A stretch of 64,000 nt of DNA. Source: Niallia sp. Man26. Its GTDB lineage: Bacteria; Bacillota; Bacilli; Bacillales; Cytobacillaceae. Below are positions 56,248 through 64,000 of the stretch, piece after piece. The stretch lies in contig NZ_CP095744.1 of NCBI RefSeq assembly GCF_022049065.2, positions 992,001 to 1,056,000 on the forward strand. The letters are read 5' to 3'. The notes under the pieces are model-generated. The model saw nothing but the letters and a program-made list of their open reading frames with translations, did no database searches and had not been told where the DNA came from. Position 1 is the first letter of the stretch, and each line of letters starts with the position of its first letter. A program made the position numbers and the translations under genes.

Positions 56248-56340
56248 TTTTCAAGATTGAATGTATTATAGATGATACATTCTGTAGTGGCTAATATAAT
56301 GATATCTTGCTCTGCTAGAAATTTTATAATTAGCGGAAAG

Positions 56341-56374
56341 GGGGCTGTCCAAAAAGGATGGCCTCTTTTTTTAT
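56341..56374 (+). terminator. Terminator of the SRPBCC gene
   Basis: GGGGCTGTCC pairs with GGATGGCCTC (G-U pairs included) around AAAAA, followed by seven T. Confidence 0.8.
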
Positions 56375-56395
56375 ATTCAGGATTACTTTTCTAAT

Positions 56396-56466
56396 TAAAC
56401 TAAAGTGGCAGCACTTCTGTAATAAATGAAAAAAATCTTGCTTATGTAACAATCGGTGCAGTTTTG
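56396..56466 (+). repeat. Family B repeat, type 1, with second part
   Basis: ACTAAAGTGGCAGCACTTCT and GTAATAAATGAAAAA are followed by CTTATGTAACAATCGGTGC, the same order as at 61009 (TTATGTAACAATAGGGATGC). It lies after the SRPBCC gene. A hairpin at 56511-56539 (AAGGACTAATT with AATTAGTCCTT) follows. Confidence 0.6.
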
Positions 56467-56759
56467 TGTTTAGTAAGCATATGAAAATAATAGGTGCAAT
56501 AAGACAAAATAAAAGGACTAATTAAGACAATTAGTCCTTAGGAGAAAGGGGAATTTGGTACCCATTTGATAAATGAATTTTAGAAAGGCCAATTATAAGA
56601 GTTAGTGATTCTCTACTCTTTTCAAATTCGATATTTGCCAAAAAATTTAGAAAGTTCCAACAATATTATGGGATACTCCAATTTGGCGACTATCTTTACT
56701 ATCTCTTCTATTATCCCCCATAACAACGCAAATCTGAATTGTCCTTAATGCTTTTAAAT

Positions 56760-57284
56760 CTAGATTTTCTTTTTTATTTCATATTTTAAATTTTTGTCGG
56801 TCATAAATTTTTCGAAAAGAATTCCTGTTAAATAGTAAAACACGAGGCCAAAACAAATGTGAATAAGTGTAAATTTAGAGCCAAATGAAGTGATTTCATA
56901 GACTATAACTGGTAATTTCACTGTTGACCAAGCTCCTAAAAAAAACACTATATAGCGGACACTTGCTCCTTTTTTTAATAATAATACTGCAATTGGAAAG
57001 GCAATATAAAGAGGGCCTGCAGCCACCGTTGCTAATATTATAGTAAAGAAGACTCCGTATATCCCTGATTTTTCCCCCATATACCGAATAAGTGATTCTT
57101 TCTTTACCCATTGATCTAATAATCCCACCAAGATGAATATAGGAGGAAGTAGGAATAACATATCTAAAATACTTTTACTAGTTATCTGAACGGTTTTCAA
57201 AGCTATAGAGTGATTTATAAACGCAATTATAAGAAGCCCTAATAATAAGATGAAAAAGAACCGATATTCTTTTAGCTTTGTCAT
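56760..57284 (-). CDS. Half-size permease protein B
   Basis: This 174-residue protein has four or five membrane segments and the motif FPIAVLLLKKGASVRYIVFF near residue 95. This resembles the repeated motif of the ArsP_1/UPF0718 permease family, which normally is about 300 residues. Its ATG overlaps the stop of permease A (ATGA). The two proteins look like the two halves of one permease encoded separately. It is the third gene of a PadR operon. The substrate is unknown. Confidence 0.7.
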   Translation of the reverse strand: MTKLKEYRFFFILLLGLLIIAFINHSIALKTVQITSKSILDMLFLLPPIFILVGLLDQWVKKESLIRYMGEKSGIYGVFFTIILATVAAGPLYIAFPIAVLLLKKGASVRYIVFFLGAWSTVKLPVIVYEITSFGSKFTLIHICFGLVFYYLTGILFEKFMTDKNLKYEIKKKI

Positions 57285-57763
57285 GTCATTACCACCCCAA
57301 TAATCAATCCGAATAGAAGAGACATTATTATGGCAGAAATATTTCGGGCATAAGCAAATCTTCTTCCGAAAGTTTTTTGTTCCATAGATAAAGTTACGAG
57401 TCCTACTGACATCATTGTTGACATTAATACGGCTACTTGTGGAAGCGCGGCACCATTTTGAAATAATGTATGTCCAAGAGGAAAGACAATAAAGCTCGGT
57501 ACTAAAGCAATAGAGCCGATGATTGTTGAGTAAATGATACCTAGTAAGCCGGAAGTTTCACCAATAATTGATGAGATAAGAGTCGGTGTAAATAACGATA
57601 ATGCCAGCCCAATAAAAAGCATAATGGCTAATAAATCCGGTAAAACATTGCGAAACATTTTCCATGAACTCAATAAGGCAGCCTTTGTTTTATGTTTGTC
57701 TTTTATGAAGGAAATTCCCAAATAAATAGCGGCAATAGTATAGAGAATAATTCCACTAATCAT
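57281..57763 (-). CDS. Half-size permease protein A
   Basis: This 160-residue protein has about four membrane segments and the motif FPLGHTLFQNGAALPQVAVL near residue 97, which echoes the motif of permease B. The shared pattern of the halves suggests a gene split of an ancestral duplicated permease. It starts four nt after the PadR stop and its own stop overlaps permease B. The protein pair may form a heterodimer, which is an inference. Confidence 0.7.
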   Translation of the reverse strand: MISGIILYTIAAIYLGISFIKDKHKTKAALLSSWKMFRNVLPDLLAIMLFIGLALSLFTPTLISSIIGETSGLLGIIYSTIIGSIALVPSFIVFPLGHTLFQNGAALPQVAVLMSTMMSVGLVTLSMEQKTFGRRFAYARNISAIIMSLLFGLIIGVVMT

Positions 57764-57767
57764 TATT

Positions 57768-58097
57768 TTAATCGTTCCATTCTTTATATCTTTCTAGGAA
57801 AAACGATAAATTTTTAATTTTTTCTTCAATATCTATTTTAAATTCCTCTAATCTCTTTTTACCAACATCAGTGATTTTGTACATCCTTATTGGTTTATCT
57901 CTTTCAGATGCATCAAGATAAGATTCTACAGAACCTTCTTCCTCTAATTTTTTTAGTGTGCGATATAAGATCGAACTATCAATGGGATTAATGGGAAGTT
58001 CTTCCTCGCATTTTTGTAGGAGTTTCCCTCCATAGTTATCGCCCTCTGTTAAAAACAGCAATAGAAATGCACCTGTATGTCTCCCAGTATGTTTCAT
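57768..58097 (-). CDS. PadR-family regulator of the permease operon
   Basis: The 109-residue protein starts MKHTGRHTGAFLLLFL, chosen because AAGGAGG lies 11 nt upstream. The winged helix includes PINPIDSSILYRTLKKLEEE and SYLDASERDKPIRMYKITDV. It is the first gene of the operon and is followed by two membrane proteins, the usual layout for PadR control. An upstream dyad of TACTGTTA type (58136-58152) is a likely autoregulatory operator. Confidence 0.88.
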   Translation of the reverse strand: MKHTGRHTGAFLLLFLTEGDNYGGKLLQKCEEELPINPIDSSILYRTLKKLEEEGSVESYLDASERDKPIRMYKITDVGKKRLEEFKIDIEEKIKNLSFFLERYKEWND

Positions 58098-58135
58098 AAA
58101 GTATAAAACCTCCTTATTTTTTATCAATAATATAG

Positions 58136-58172
58136 TACTGTTAATAACAGTATGCTGTAGATAACAGTATTG
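58136..58172 (-). promoter_or_regulatory. PadR-type operator
   Basis: TACTGTTA-A-TAACAGTA (58136-58152) is a perfect 8-bp dyad; a further half-site TAACAGTA follows at 58162-58169. It lies about 40 nt upstream of the PadR start codon. Confidence 0.65.
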
Positions 58173-58372
58173 TGTCAATTTTTTTATTGATTATAAAAAA
58201 CTTTATTTGAAGGAATAAAAAGGGGAATTATGGATTTACCAAGTGTTATAGCGAATAAATAAAATTTTATACCGACTGTTTTAGGATGCATTTCTTTTTT
58301 TACTGAGGGGGAAGCATTCCTCTAATATATTACCTACGTAAAAACCAAATTTGTGAAGTGATACACTTAAAT

Positions 58373-58435
58373 TGACTGGGGCATTAATGCTTTTATTGGC
58401 TATGGTGCTAACATGGCACTATAGTGGAAGAAGGG
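58373..58435 (+). repeat. Family B repeat, long copy
   Basis: GGGGCATTAATGCTTTTATT, then GGCTATGGTGCTAACATGGC and GTGGAAGAAGGG, match the long copies at 25141 and 61009. A weaker copy (GGGGGAAGCATTCCTCTAAT) lies at 58307-58326. Confidence 0.65.
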
Positions 58436-58488
58436 ATATTTACGACTTTAGAAGAATATTGTTTTTTAGATACATATTAAAGGAGTGT

Positions 58489-58950
58489 ATGAGTGTGGAA
58501 GATATAATTAATGCAATAAACCACTGGATACAAGCATTACCAAAGAAATACAACTCTATGTCAGATACAGAAATATCAAACCGCCCATTACCAAATAAAT
58601 GGTCTAAAAAAGAGATATTAGGACATCTTTGTGACTCTGCAATAAATAATATTCAGAGGTTTGTGGATATTCAATATACGGAGCAACCTTATGTCATCCA
58701 ATCTTATAATCAAGAACAATGGGTTGTAGTTCAGAATTATCAAGAAAGGCCGCTTGATGAAATACTGACTCTTTTTCAAAACCTCAATAAGCAAGTGATA
58801 AATATCATTAAGAATATTCCTTCTGAGAAATTAACCTATCTTTGTGATATTGGGAATAGCCAAAAAACATTACAATGGCTTATACAGGACTACCTTAACC
58901 ATATGGAACATCATATTAACAAACAAATCTTAATTAAGGGAAACGACTAA
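58489..58950 (+). CDS. DinB-like / DUF-type four-helix protein
   Basis: This 153-residue protein has the DinB superfamily layout: PNKWSKKEILGHLCDSAINN (about residues 34-53, first His), FVDIQYTEQPYVIQSYNQEQW, and the terminal LIQDYLNHMEHHINKQI (about 132-148) with the other His residues. The ATG at 58489 follows AAGGAG by four nt; the GTG at 58495, also in frame, has better spacing and may be the true start. It probably binds a metal; the reaction is unknown. It is a single-gene unit with family B repeats on both sides. Confidence 0.82.
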   Translation: MSVEDIINAINHWIQALPKKYNSMSDTEISNRPLPNKWSKKEILGHLCDSAINNIQRFVDIQYTEQPYVIQSYNQEQWVVVQNYQERPLDEILTLFQNLNKQVINIIKNIPSEKLTYLCDIGNSQKTLQWLIQDYLNHMEHHINKQILIKGND

Positions 58951-58961
58951 ATCTTAATTCC

Positions 58962-58995
58962 ATTGAACTAACAGGGGAGTTTAGTGAAAGAAGGA
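58962..58995 (+). repeat. Family B repeat, type 2
   Basis: TTGAACTAACAGGGGAGTTT and AGTGAAAGAAGGATGAAGC lie 12 nt after the DinB-like gene. It is one of the clearest type-2 copies. Confidence 0.65.
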
Positions 58996-59517
58996 TGAAG
59001 CAAAACAAAACCATCAATGCTAAACTATTGAAGGTTTTACTTAATCCTATAAACGAGTGGTTTTTGTCTAACTAAAAAAATAGAGCTTGTATCAGGATCT
59101 TTTAATTCTAATAATCCATTTTCATGATTAAAAAAGCAAAAGTGTATTTTACTTTTGTATTTAACTTTTTGACCGAACGAAATATTACTAATATGGTCTA
59201 AATTCTTGGCTGTCGACATGATTTATAAAGGGAAGGTGACTAAGAAAAGTCTAATAGGACCCAATCTATTATGTGATGTATTTTAACGGTAACATAGTAC
59301 TTGCCCATAAGTAAATCTTGTTGTACTTATCAACGGATAAGAATAAAATTAACAAACAGTCTCCATTTAGAATTAATTTTTTATTTTACTATAGGGGCAG
59401 TTTTGTTAATAAAAAATTTCAACTATAGAAACAAATGGCTAGTAATGAGAATTCAAATATCCATGTCATTCTAAGGTGCTTGAATAACATGGATAAATAT
59501 TGCTGTGAACTATAATG
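58996..59517. other. Intergenic stretch, one doubtful ORF
   Basis: A 60-codon minus-strand frame at 59037-59219 has no RBS and I do not count it as a gene. A possible family B fragment lies at 59395-59410 (AGGGGCAGTTTTGTTA). Nothing else is recognised. Confidence 0.35.
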
Positions 59518-59976
59518 TTAATGAGCAAATTTGTACCCTTCAAATACTTTTAACCCTTCAACATTTAAAACTTGTTCTACTACTACTGGCTTATTTGGAC
59601 TTTTTTCAATAACTTCTTTACATGAAATCATGATATTACTACCTGCAATTTTGGCTAGTTGATCATGAGATACACTGTAGACTATTTTGCCTAAATTAGA
59701 CCATACCATTGCCCCTGTACACATCACACAAGGTTCACAGCTGGTATACAAAGTATATTCGCTAAGATCAAAAATGTTATTTTCAGAGCAAAAAGTACGA
59801 ATAAGTCCGATTTCAGCATGGTGCGTAGGATCACAATAACTATTAATTTTATTTTCACCAAACATTACTATTTCGTTATTTTTTACTAAGATAGCACCGA
59901 ATGGTTCATTTCCATCCTCTCTAGCCTTTAAAGCCATTTTAATGGCTATTTCAATAAAATCTTCATCTTTTGTCAT
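59518..59976 (-). CDS. Nucleoside/guanine deaminase-like zinc enzyme
   Basis: The ATG at 59976 is chosen because GGAGGG lies nine nt upstream; a frame reaching 60078 lacks an RBS. The 152-residue protein has the CDA zinc motifs: THHAEIGLIR (His and catalytic Glu, about residue 53) and CEPCVMCTGAM (PCxxC, about residue 83-87). This places it with guanine deaminase and tRNA adenosine deaminase types. It begins AIKMALKAREDGNEPFGAIL, like guanine deaminases. Substrate cannot be fixed from sequence. Confidence 0.88.
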   Translation of the reverse strand: MTKDEDFIEIAIKMALKAREDGNEPFGAILVKNNEIVMFGENKINSYCDPTHHAEIGLIRTFCSENNIFDLSEYTLYTSCEPCVMCTGAMVWSNLGKIVYSVSHDQLAKIAGSNIMISCKEVIEKSPNKPVVVEQVLNVEGLKVFEGYKFAH

Positions 59977-60543
59977 AAATAGTCCCTCCTGTCCGATGCT
60001 ATTATAACGGAAAATTAAACAGTATGAAACTGAGTCATTCCGTTGAACAGTAATGCACAATTCGAGGATGCTGAACAAAATAAAGCTTAAGTGGACTAGA
60101 GTTAAACATTATGATCGCTACGTAGGTTATTTTCTTATTGTAGAAACGGGGCAGGTTTGTTTAAGTGAAATTGTTCACAATATAGTATTTTTATGAGTTA
60201 ATCACTACTTTTAAAGGTGTGACCCTTAATTAACAAATAAAGGTATCAGAACAGTATAACTGTTCTTAACTCTTTTCCTGGATACATAAGTTAAATGCCG
60301 ATAATAAGATCTTAAAGTTATTACCAATTGATACTGTTTATTGAGTTATAAATTCAAGTTTTCTGATTCTAAAAACATTCAGGTTTTAGGGACAGATAAT
60401 TTAATATTTACCAGTGCAAGAGTTGTAATTTTGATGAGGAAAAAAAGCTATTTTAATTAAAATCAGGAATTAATTCTTAACGTATACAGTGCTATAATTG
60501 TTTTAATGATAATTGATTATAGTAGTAGAAAAGAGGGGATTTT
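59977..60543. other. Intergenic stretch, divergent promoters
   Basis: No gene is recognised. GAAACGGGGCAGGTTTGTTTAAG at 60144-60166 resembles a degenerate family B copy. AGAACAGTATAACTGTTCTT at 60248-60267 is a nearly perfect palindrome that may be an operator or a short terminator. AGAGGGGA before 60544 is the RBS of the RraB gene. Confidence 0.4.
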
Positions 60544-60882
60544 ATGGTGTTTTTTAGAAAACGAAAGTTTCCAAAAGATGAAGATGGAGATGTTTTACAT
60601 GAATTAGATAAATATGGATGTGACTTTAGTGTAGAACAAACAGTGGAATTTGTTATCGATGTACCTAATGAGAATTCTGGCAAGCAAGTTCTTGAAGAGT
60701 TAAAGACGGAAGGTTACCGATGTGAAATGGACTATGATGAGGAAGAAGACATGTGGACTGTTTACTGCTTCATTGAAATGATGCTGACTTATGAAGGTAT
60801 TGTTGAAGTACAGAACAAACTAAGAGACTTGATTCATCCGCTAGATGGAGAAATCGACGGTTGGGGAGTCGGGATTGAATAA
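60544..60882 (+). CDS. RraB-family protein (ribonuclease E inhibitor B-like)
   Basis: This 112-residue acidic protein shows the RraB family pattern: DEDGDVLHELDKYGCDFSVE at the N-terminus, TVEFVIDVPNENSGKQVLEEL and the closing GEIDGWGVGIE. RraB was described as an inhibitor of RNase E in gamma-proteobacteria; Bacillus lacks a classic RNase E, so the role here is unknown and the name should be read as a family name. It is a single gene with its own terminator. Confidence 0.88.
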   Translation: MVFFRKRKFPKDEDGDVLHELDKYGCDFSVEQTVEFVIDVPNENSGKQVLEELKTEGYRCEMDYDEEEDMWTVYCFIEMMLTYEGIVEVQNKLRDLIHPLDGEIDGWGVGIE

Positions 60883-60897
60883 GAAAATGAAGAATTA

Positions 60898-60927
60898 AAA
60901 GACTATAAATATATATAGTCTTTTTTT
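60898..60927 (+). terminator. Terminator of the RraB gene
   Basis: AAAGACTATA pairs with TATAGTCTTT around AATATA, followed by several T. Confidence 0.85.
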
Positions 60928-61008
60928 GTCATAACATTAGGGTTACTGGAATTGTTTTTGGTGCTAAATGGATATAATTCCTGTAAAAAATGTTTAAGTA
61001 ACTTCCTT

Positions 61009-61070
61009 ATGTAACAATAGGGATGCTATATATGCTTTGGCGCTAACAGGGAAGTTTAACGGAAGAAGGA
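61009..61070 (+). repeat. Family B repeat, long copy
   Basis: TTATGTAACAATAGGGATGC, then TTTGGCGCTAACAGGGAAGT and TTAACGGAAGAAGGA, between RraB and NUDIX. It combines the head seen at 56442 with the type-2 end seen at 58962. Confidence 0.7.
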
Positions 61071-61133
61071 CTATCTTAATTACTCATAGAATTAATATAA
61101 AGATTAGTTTTGTGGGGGAGTAGTGGAAAAATA

Positions 61134-61607
61134 ATGGGTCAATTAGTAAATGTTAAGATATGGACTGTTTGTATGATTCAAAAAGACGAGAAGGTTTTGC
61201 TTTTGAATAGACAACATGATCATTTTAAAGGATTTATTCCGCCTGGTGGCAAGGTTGACTTTCCAGAGAGCATTGTCCAAAGTGCAATTAGAGAAGTAAA
61301 AGAGGAAACAGGATTAGAGGTTAGTAATCTGATTTACAAGGGGCTATATGAATATGTAAATCCAGTTGTGAATGATAGATATATGATTTTTAATTACATT
61401 ACAAGAGACTTTAAAGGAGAACTTCTTGAAGATGGTCCTGAAGGAAAAGCTAATTGGGTAAATATAGAGGAAGCCTACAATCTTCCAATGCAACCATCAA
61501 TTAAAAGGAGATTTCCTTTATTTTTTAAAGATGGCACATTTGAAATTCATGTAGTATGGAATCACAAGGAGAAAAACGAAGGAACCGTTACTATACATAG
61601 CACTTAA
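61134..61607 (+). CDS. NUDIX hydrolase (8-oxo-dGTP diphosphatase-like)
   Basis: This 157-residue protein contains the complete Nudix box GGKVDFPESIVQSAIREVKEETGLEV (residues about 38-63, written here with its key pattern G-x5-E-x7-REVxEETGL). The flanking sequence (VNVKIWTVCMIQKDEKVLLL; FNYITRDFKGELLEDGPEG) resembles MutT/8-oxo-dGTPase types, but substrates differ widely. The ATG at 61134 is the likely start; a GGGGGAG lies 15 nt upstream, a longer gap than usual. It is a single-gene unit between repeats. Confidence 0.88.
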   Translation: MGQLVNVKIWTVCMIQKDEKVLLLNRQHDHFKGFIPPGGKVDFPESIVQSAIREVKEETGLEVSNLIYKGLYEYVNPVVNDRYMIFNYITRDFKGELLEDGPEGKANWVNIEEAYNLPMQPSIKRRFPLFFKDGTFEIHVVWNHKEKNEGTVTIHST

Positions 61608-61626
61608 ATTTTTGAACCTAAAGCAT

Positions 61627-61650
61627 AAGCTGCCTAAGGTAGCTTTTTTT
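61627..61650 (+). terminator. Terminator of the NUDIX gene
   Basis: AAGCTGCC pairs with GGTAGCTT around TAA, followed by six T. Confidence 0.8.
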
Positions 61651-61682
61651 GTAACAATTGTGGCAGCATAATTTAATAAAGC
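61651..61682 (+). repeat. Family B repeat, short copy
   Basis: GTAACAATTGTGGCAGCATA then ATTTAATAAAGC. It lies between NUDIX and GNAT genes. Confidence 0.5.
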
Positions 61683-61744
61683 ATTTTGGGTAAGAGCAAA
61701 AGTGTCAAATTCCAACCAAAACAAATACTGGGGGTAGAAAATTT

Positions 61745-62221
61745 ATGGATATTCTTATTAGAAAAGCTAAGCAAAGTGATTATGAATCGTTGTTGCCATT
61801 ATTTAGGCAGGTTCACGAATTCCATGTTTTTATAAGACCAGATCTGTACAAAGAGAATTCCACACCAGTCGAACAGGAGTTTTTTGAAAGCCAATTGATT
61901 GATGACAAACAGCATATTTTTGTGGCTACTACTGACACTGAATTAGTTGGTGTTGTAGTGACAAAGGAAGAAGAAGTAACAGAAAATACTTTTGTTAAAA
62001 CGAGGAAAGTATTATATATAAAGAGTTTATGTGTTGTTGAAACACATAGAAAGAAAGGTATTGGAAAAAAAATAATTAAATACATTTTTGATTTTGGAAG
62101 AAGCCTTGAAGTTGATAGTATTGAATTGGGAGTATCCGAGGAAAATACAGCTGCCATTGGATTTTATAGGTCGATTGGGATGAAAACGAAGAGTAGAAAA
62201 ATGGAGATTATATTGAACTAA
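61745..62221 (+). CDS. GNAT-family N-acetyltransferase
   Basis: This 158-residue acetyltransferase has the GNAT fold: IRKAKQSDYESLLPLFRQVH at the start, the central strand HIFVATTDTELVGVVV, the acetyl-CoA-binding motif SLCVVETHRKKGIGKKIIKYI (about residues 98-118; RKKGIG is the pyrophosphate loop) and the closing LGVSEENTAAIGFYRSIGM. The substrate is unknown. The RBS is weak (TGGGGG at 11 nt). A terminator overlapping a family B repeat follows directly. Confidence 0.9.
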   Translation: MDILIRKAKQSDYESLLPLFRQVHEFHVFIRPDLYKENSTPVEQEFFESQLIDDKQHIFVATTDTELVGVVVTKEEEVTENTFVKTRKVLYIKSLCVVETHRKKGIGKKIIKYIFDFGRSLEVDSIELGVSEENTAAIGFYRSIGMKTKSRKMEIILN

Positions 62222-62225
62222 CTGG

Positions 62226-62262
62226 GACATTAATCTAAGTACAATTAATGTTCTTTTTTTAT
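62226..62262 (+). terminator. Terminator of the GNAT gene
   Basis: ACATTAAT pairs with ATTAATGT around CTAAGTACA, followed by TCTTTTTTTATT. The first arm lies in a family B-like text (ACTAACTGGGACATTAATC). Confidence 0.75.
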
Positions 62263-62265
62263 TTG

Positions 62266-62344
62266 TAACTAAAAGGGCAGCATTCCTGTAATAACTGAAG
62301 AGAAGCTTTCTTGTTTCACAAACGTGGCATTTAGCTCAAGAAGG
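62266..62344 (+). repeat. Family B repeat, two tandem units
   Basis: AACTAAAAGGGCAGCATTCC and TGTAATAACTGAAGAGA (type 1) are followed by CACAAACGTGGCATTTAGCT and CAAGAAGG (type 2). The spacer TTTCTTGTTTCACAAACGTGG matches TTTCTTGTGTCGCAAACGTGG at 20089, so the copies are related over more than the core. Confidence 0.7.
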
Positions 62345-62463
62345 TTTTTTTAATGATCGAACGAATATTTAAGAGCAAGAAGCAAAACTTACGTGACGAA
62401 TTTGTTTGAATCTTCATAGGAAGAGCTGGTTTGTAAGAGTAAATATGAAAGGGGAATCAAATC

Positions 62464-63003
62464 ATGAGCGAGGAAAATATGGAGGAATACTTCAATATAA
62501 ATATTAAGATTATTCTTAAGGCGTTAACCGAAACTAAAAATACTGAAATATACTATTATGGTTCAAAAGTTGAGTATGGCTTTAATTTTAAAAAAGGTGC
62601 AACAGATAAAGAAATTAGTTATTTGGAAAACAAAATTGGTTATAAGCTGCCAAATGATTATAAAGAATTTTTGCAATATACAAACGGATTAAAATTTCGT
62701 CATTATGATGCTAAAATTTCCGATATAGAAGATATGCTTGAAAGCTATGAAATATTTGATTACCCAGATTATATGGTGGTTATTGGAACATCCTTGAGTT
62801 CACAACTACAAATAGCTATTAATCTTCTTACTAATGAGGATGATAATAGAATTTATGTCGTCGATCCAATTGCAGATGATTACTTTGTTAGTATTAACAG
62901 TAATTTCACTGAGTTTTTGAACAGATTTTTATCTTCATATGGTTCGGATTATTGGAATTGGGGAATAGACTCGACTAATAAAATTTTAAAAAACACTGAA
63001 TAA
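62464..63003 (+). CDS. SMI1/KNR4-type (SUKH) domain protein
   Basis: This 179-residue protein has the SUKH pattern: FKKGATDKEISYLENKIGYK, LPNDYKEFLQYTNGLKF (the typical LP-DY-FL-NG motif, about residues 72-88), then MVVIGTSLSSQLQIAINLL and RIYVVDPIADDYFVSI. SUKH proteins often serve as immunity proteins for polymorphic toxins, but single SUKH genes without a toxin are common in Bacillus. No toxin gene is next to it in this window. GAAAGGGGAA gives the RBS. Confidence 0.85.
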   Translation: MSEENMEEYFNINIKIILKALTETKNTEIYYYGSKVEYGFNFKKGATDKEISYLENKIGYKLPNDYKEFLQYTNGLKFRHYDAKISDIEDMLESYEIFDYPDYMVVIGTSLSSQLQIAINLLTNEDDNRIYVVDPIADDYFVSINSNFTEFLNRFLSSYGSDYWNWGIDSTNKILKNTE

Positions 63004-63135
63004 AAAAACTTAAAATACTAAAGTCTCTGTCATTCTTGTTTAACCCTAGGTAATTTTTTTAGGTTTGAAATAAAATACCCATTACAAATATAGGTTTATG
63101 AATAATTATACTTAAGCTATAGGGGGCTTTCCTTC

Positions 63136-63175
63136 CTTTGTTATGTCGCTAAAATGGCAGTTTAGCTGAATAAGC
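63136..63175 (+). repeat. Family B repeat, type 2
   Basis: TTTGTTATGTCGCTAAAATGG then CAGTTTAGCTGAATAAGCTT. A weak further copy (GACAGGGAGTTTATTGCAAG) lies at 63273-63292, just before the HEAT gene. Confidence 0.6.
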
Positions 63176-63339
63176 TTGGGTAAAAATCAATTATTTCAAG
63201 ATGAAAGAATCTTTAATTAAATCAAATTAAGGCTTAGTGCTTTTTTTATTTAATTCTCTTTAAGTTTTAGAACGACAGGGAGTTTATTGCAAGTTCATTA
63301 TATAATAGAACTAAAAACTAACTGTGAGCAGGTGTTTTG

Positions 63340-64000
63340 ATGGTGAATGAGAGAGAACTGCTGAGTATAATCAGAGAAATGGATGGACCTGGCACTATTT
63401 ATAATGAAATGCAGGGAGTTTATACAAGTGAAGGATCTCCATCTTCGATTGCATACAATAAAGCAAGGTCGTTGACAGATACAACTTTAATTTCTTTTCT
63501 AAGTGACCTGTTAGAAAAAAGTAAAAAAGAATCAATTAAAAGGAATATCTATTTTATTCTAGGAAAAATTGGAGAGAATACAGGTGATAAGCGAGTTGTC
63601 GAGATTCTTTTACAAAGAATTGGAATAGAAACAAATAAATATACACTCGATACGATACTAGAAAGAATAGAAGAACAAGAAGTTATACCAGACTGTTATC
63701 CAATCATTAAATGTGTATCTGATGTAAGAGGGTCAGTCAGACATTCGGCTATTAACGCATTGGGAAGATGTAAAAATTCAGACGCAGAAGATGCATTAAT
63801 AAAAGTCATAAGGAATTCAAAAGATGAGTATGACCTTTGTTATGCCATTGGTTCTCTAAGTATGATGGGTGCTACTAAAGCTATTCCAGACATTCTTCCT
63901 TTATTTAAAAATGAAAAAGGGGAAGTAAGACGTGCTGCTCTTTGTGCTATTGATAAATTGGGTGGTTCTGCATTCCTTCCCCTTTATATGGAGGCCTTAG
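63340..64000 (+). CDS. HEAT-repeat protein, cut by the window end
   Basis: The frame is open from the ATG at 63340 to the end of the window (220 codons), so the protein is partial. Repeated helix pairs are visible: KRNIYFILGKIGENTGDKRV, RHSAINALGRCKNSDAEDAL, and RRAALCAIDKLGGSAFLPL, spaced about 30-35 residues apart as in HEAT or PBS-lyase HEAT-like repeats. Such proteins are scaffolds; the partner is unknown. GAGCAGGTG is a weak RBS. The gene is preceded by a family B copy. Confidence 0.75.
   Translation, partial: MVNERELLSIIREMDGPGTIYNEMQGVYTSEGSPSSIAYNKARSLTDTTLISFLSDLLEKSKKESIKRNIYFILGKIGENTGDKRVVEILLQRIGIETNKYTLDTILERIEEQEVIPDCYPIIKCVSDVRGSVRHSAINALGRCKNSDAEDALIKVIRNSKDEYDLCYAIGSLSMMGATKAIPDILPLFKNEKGEVRRAALCAIDKLGGSAFLPLYMEAL

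Noticed and set aside
59037..59219. 60-codon minus-strand frame
   Set aside because: No RBS and no recognisable family; probably chance.
62464..64000. SUKH and HEAT genes as part of a toxin-immunity locus
   Set aside because: No toxin or secretion gene is visible before the window end; the SUKH gene alone does not support this.

Overview
The window is low-GC DNA from a Firmicute of the Bacillaceae/Planococcaceae type. The evidence is strong AGGAGG-type ribosome binding sites, TTG and GTG starts, a 17-gene tRNA cluster in Bacillus style, a dltXABCD operon, MocR, PadR, HxlR and YtrA-type regulators, and a broken collagen-like gene with an NTTRR-F1-type N-terminus. The species cannot be named from the sequence. 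No rRNA, CRISPR array, prophage module or replication origin was seen.

Layout. 0-8 kb: a decayed AraC-type regulator (three in-frame stops), a PadR/HAAS membrane pair, an XRE/membrane pair with a clear promoter and operator, a complete IS110-family element, and a TRIC-like membrane protein. 8.6-12.6 kb: a MocR regulator divergent from an ECF S-component, then 17 tRNA genes. 13-19.9 kb: a histidine kinase and response regulator directly upstream of dltXABCD (D-alanylation of teichoic acids). 20-25.2 kb: an IS110-type remnant abutting a broken methionine aminopeptidase fragment, RidA/HxlR, HxlR/SDR, and a second copy of the IS110 element. 25.2-33.3 kb: EVE-rhodanese-MarR, an IS remnant, a patchwork of collagen-like, chemotaxis-receptor and symporter fragments, an intact YtrA-type ABC operon, and a decaying TetR-monooxygenase-oxidoreductase locus. 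33.6-40 kb: DUF3841, DinB, DUF3231, a nitronate monooxygenase divergent from a MerR regulator with a textbook 19-bp-spacer promoter, and a SnoaL-like protein. 40-46.9 kb: RpiR regulator, beta-glucoside PTS, GH1 glycosidase, an arginase-fold protein, a YczE-like membrane protein and a cyclase-family protein, which look like one catabolic locus. 47-56 kb: LysR/butanediol dehydrogenase, a CPBP protease, MocR/DapA-family, an MHS-type MFS transporter and an SRPBCC protein. 56.7-64 kb: a PadR operon with two half-size permeases, then a run of small accessory genes (DinB, deaminase, RraB, NUDIX, GNAT, SUKH, HEAT).

Two dispersed intergenic repeat families thread through the window. Family R is a terminator-like hairpin with a conserved TATATA-containing loop and a conserved 3' tail (five copies, perhaps six). 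Family B is a 30-60 bp element with a CTAAC-GGG-CAG core and two kinds of right half. Family B copies separate nearly every small gene at 33-36 kb and 56-64 kb, which gives a cassette-like layout without a visible recombinase. They also sit beside three IS110-type insertions. This arrangement and the GH1/arginase-fold/cyclase operon are the best candidates for something not yet described. Both are inferences that need comparison with other genomes.
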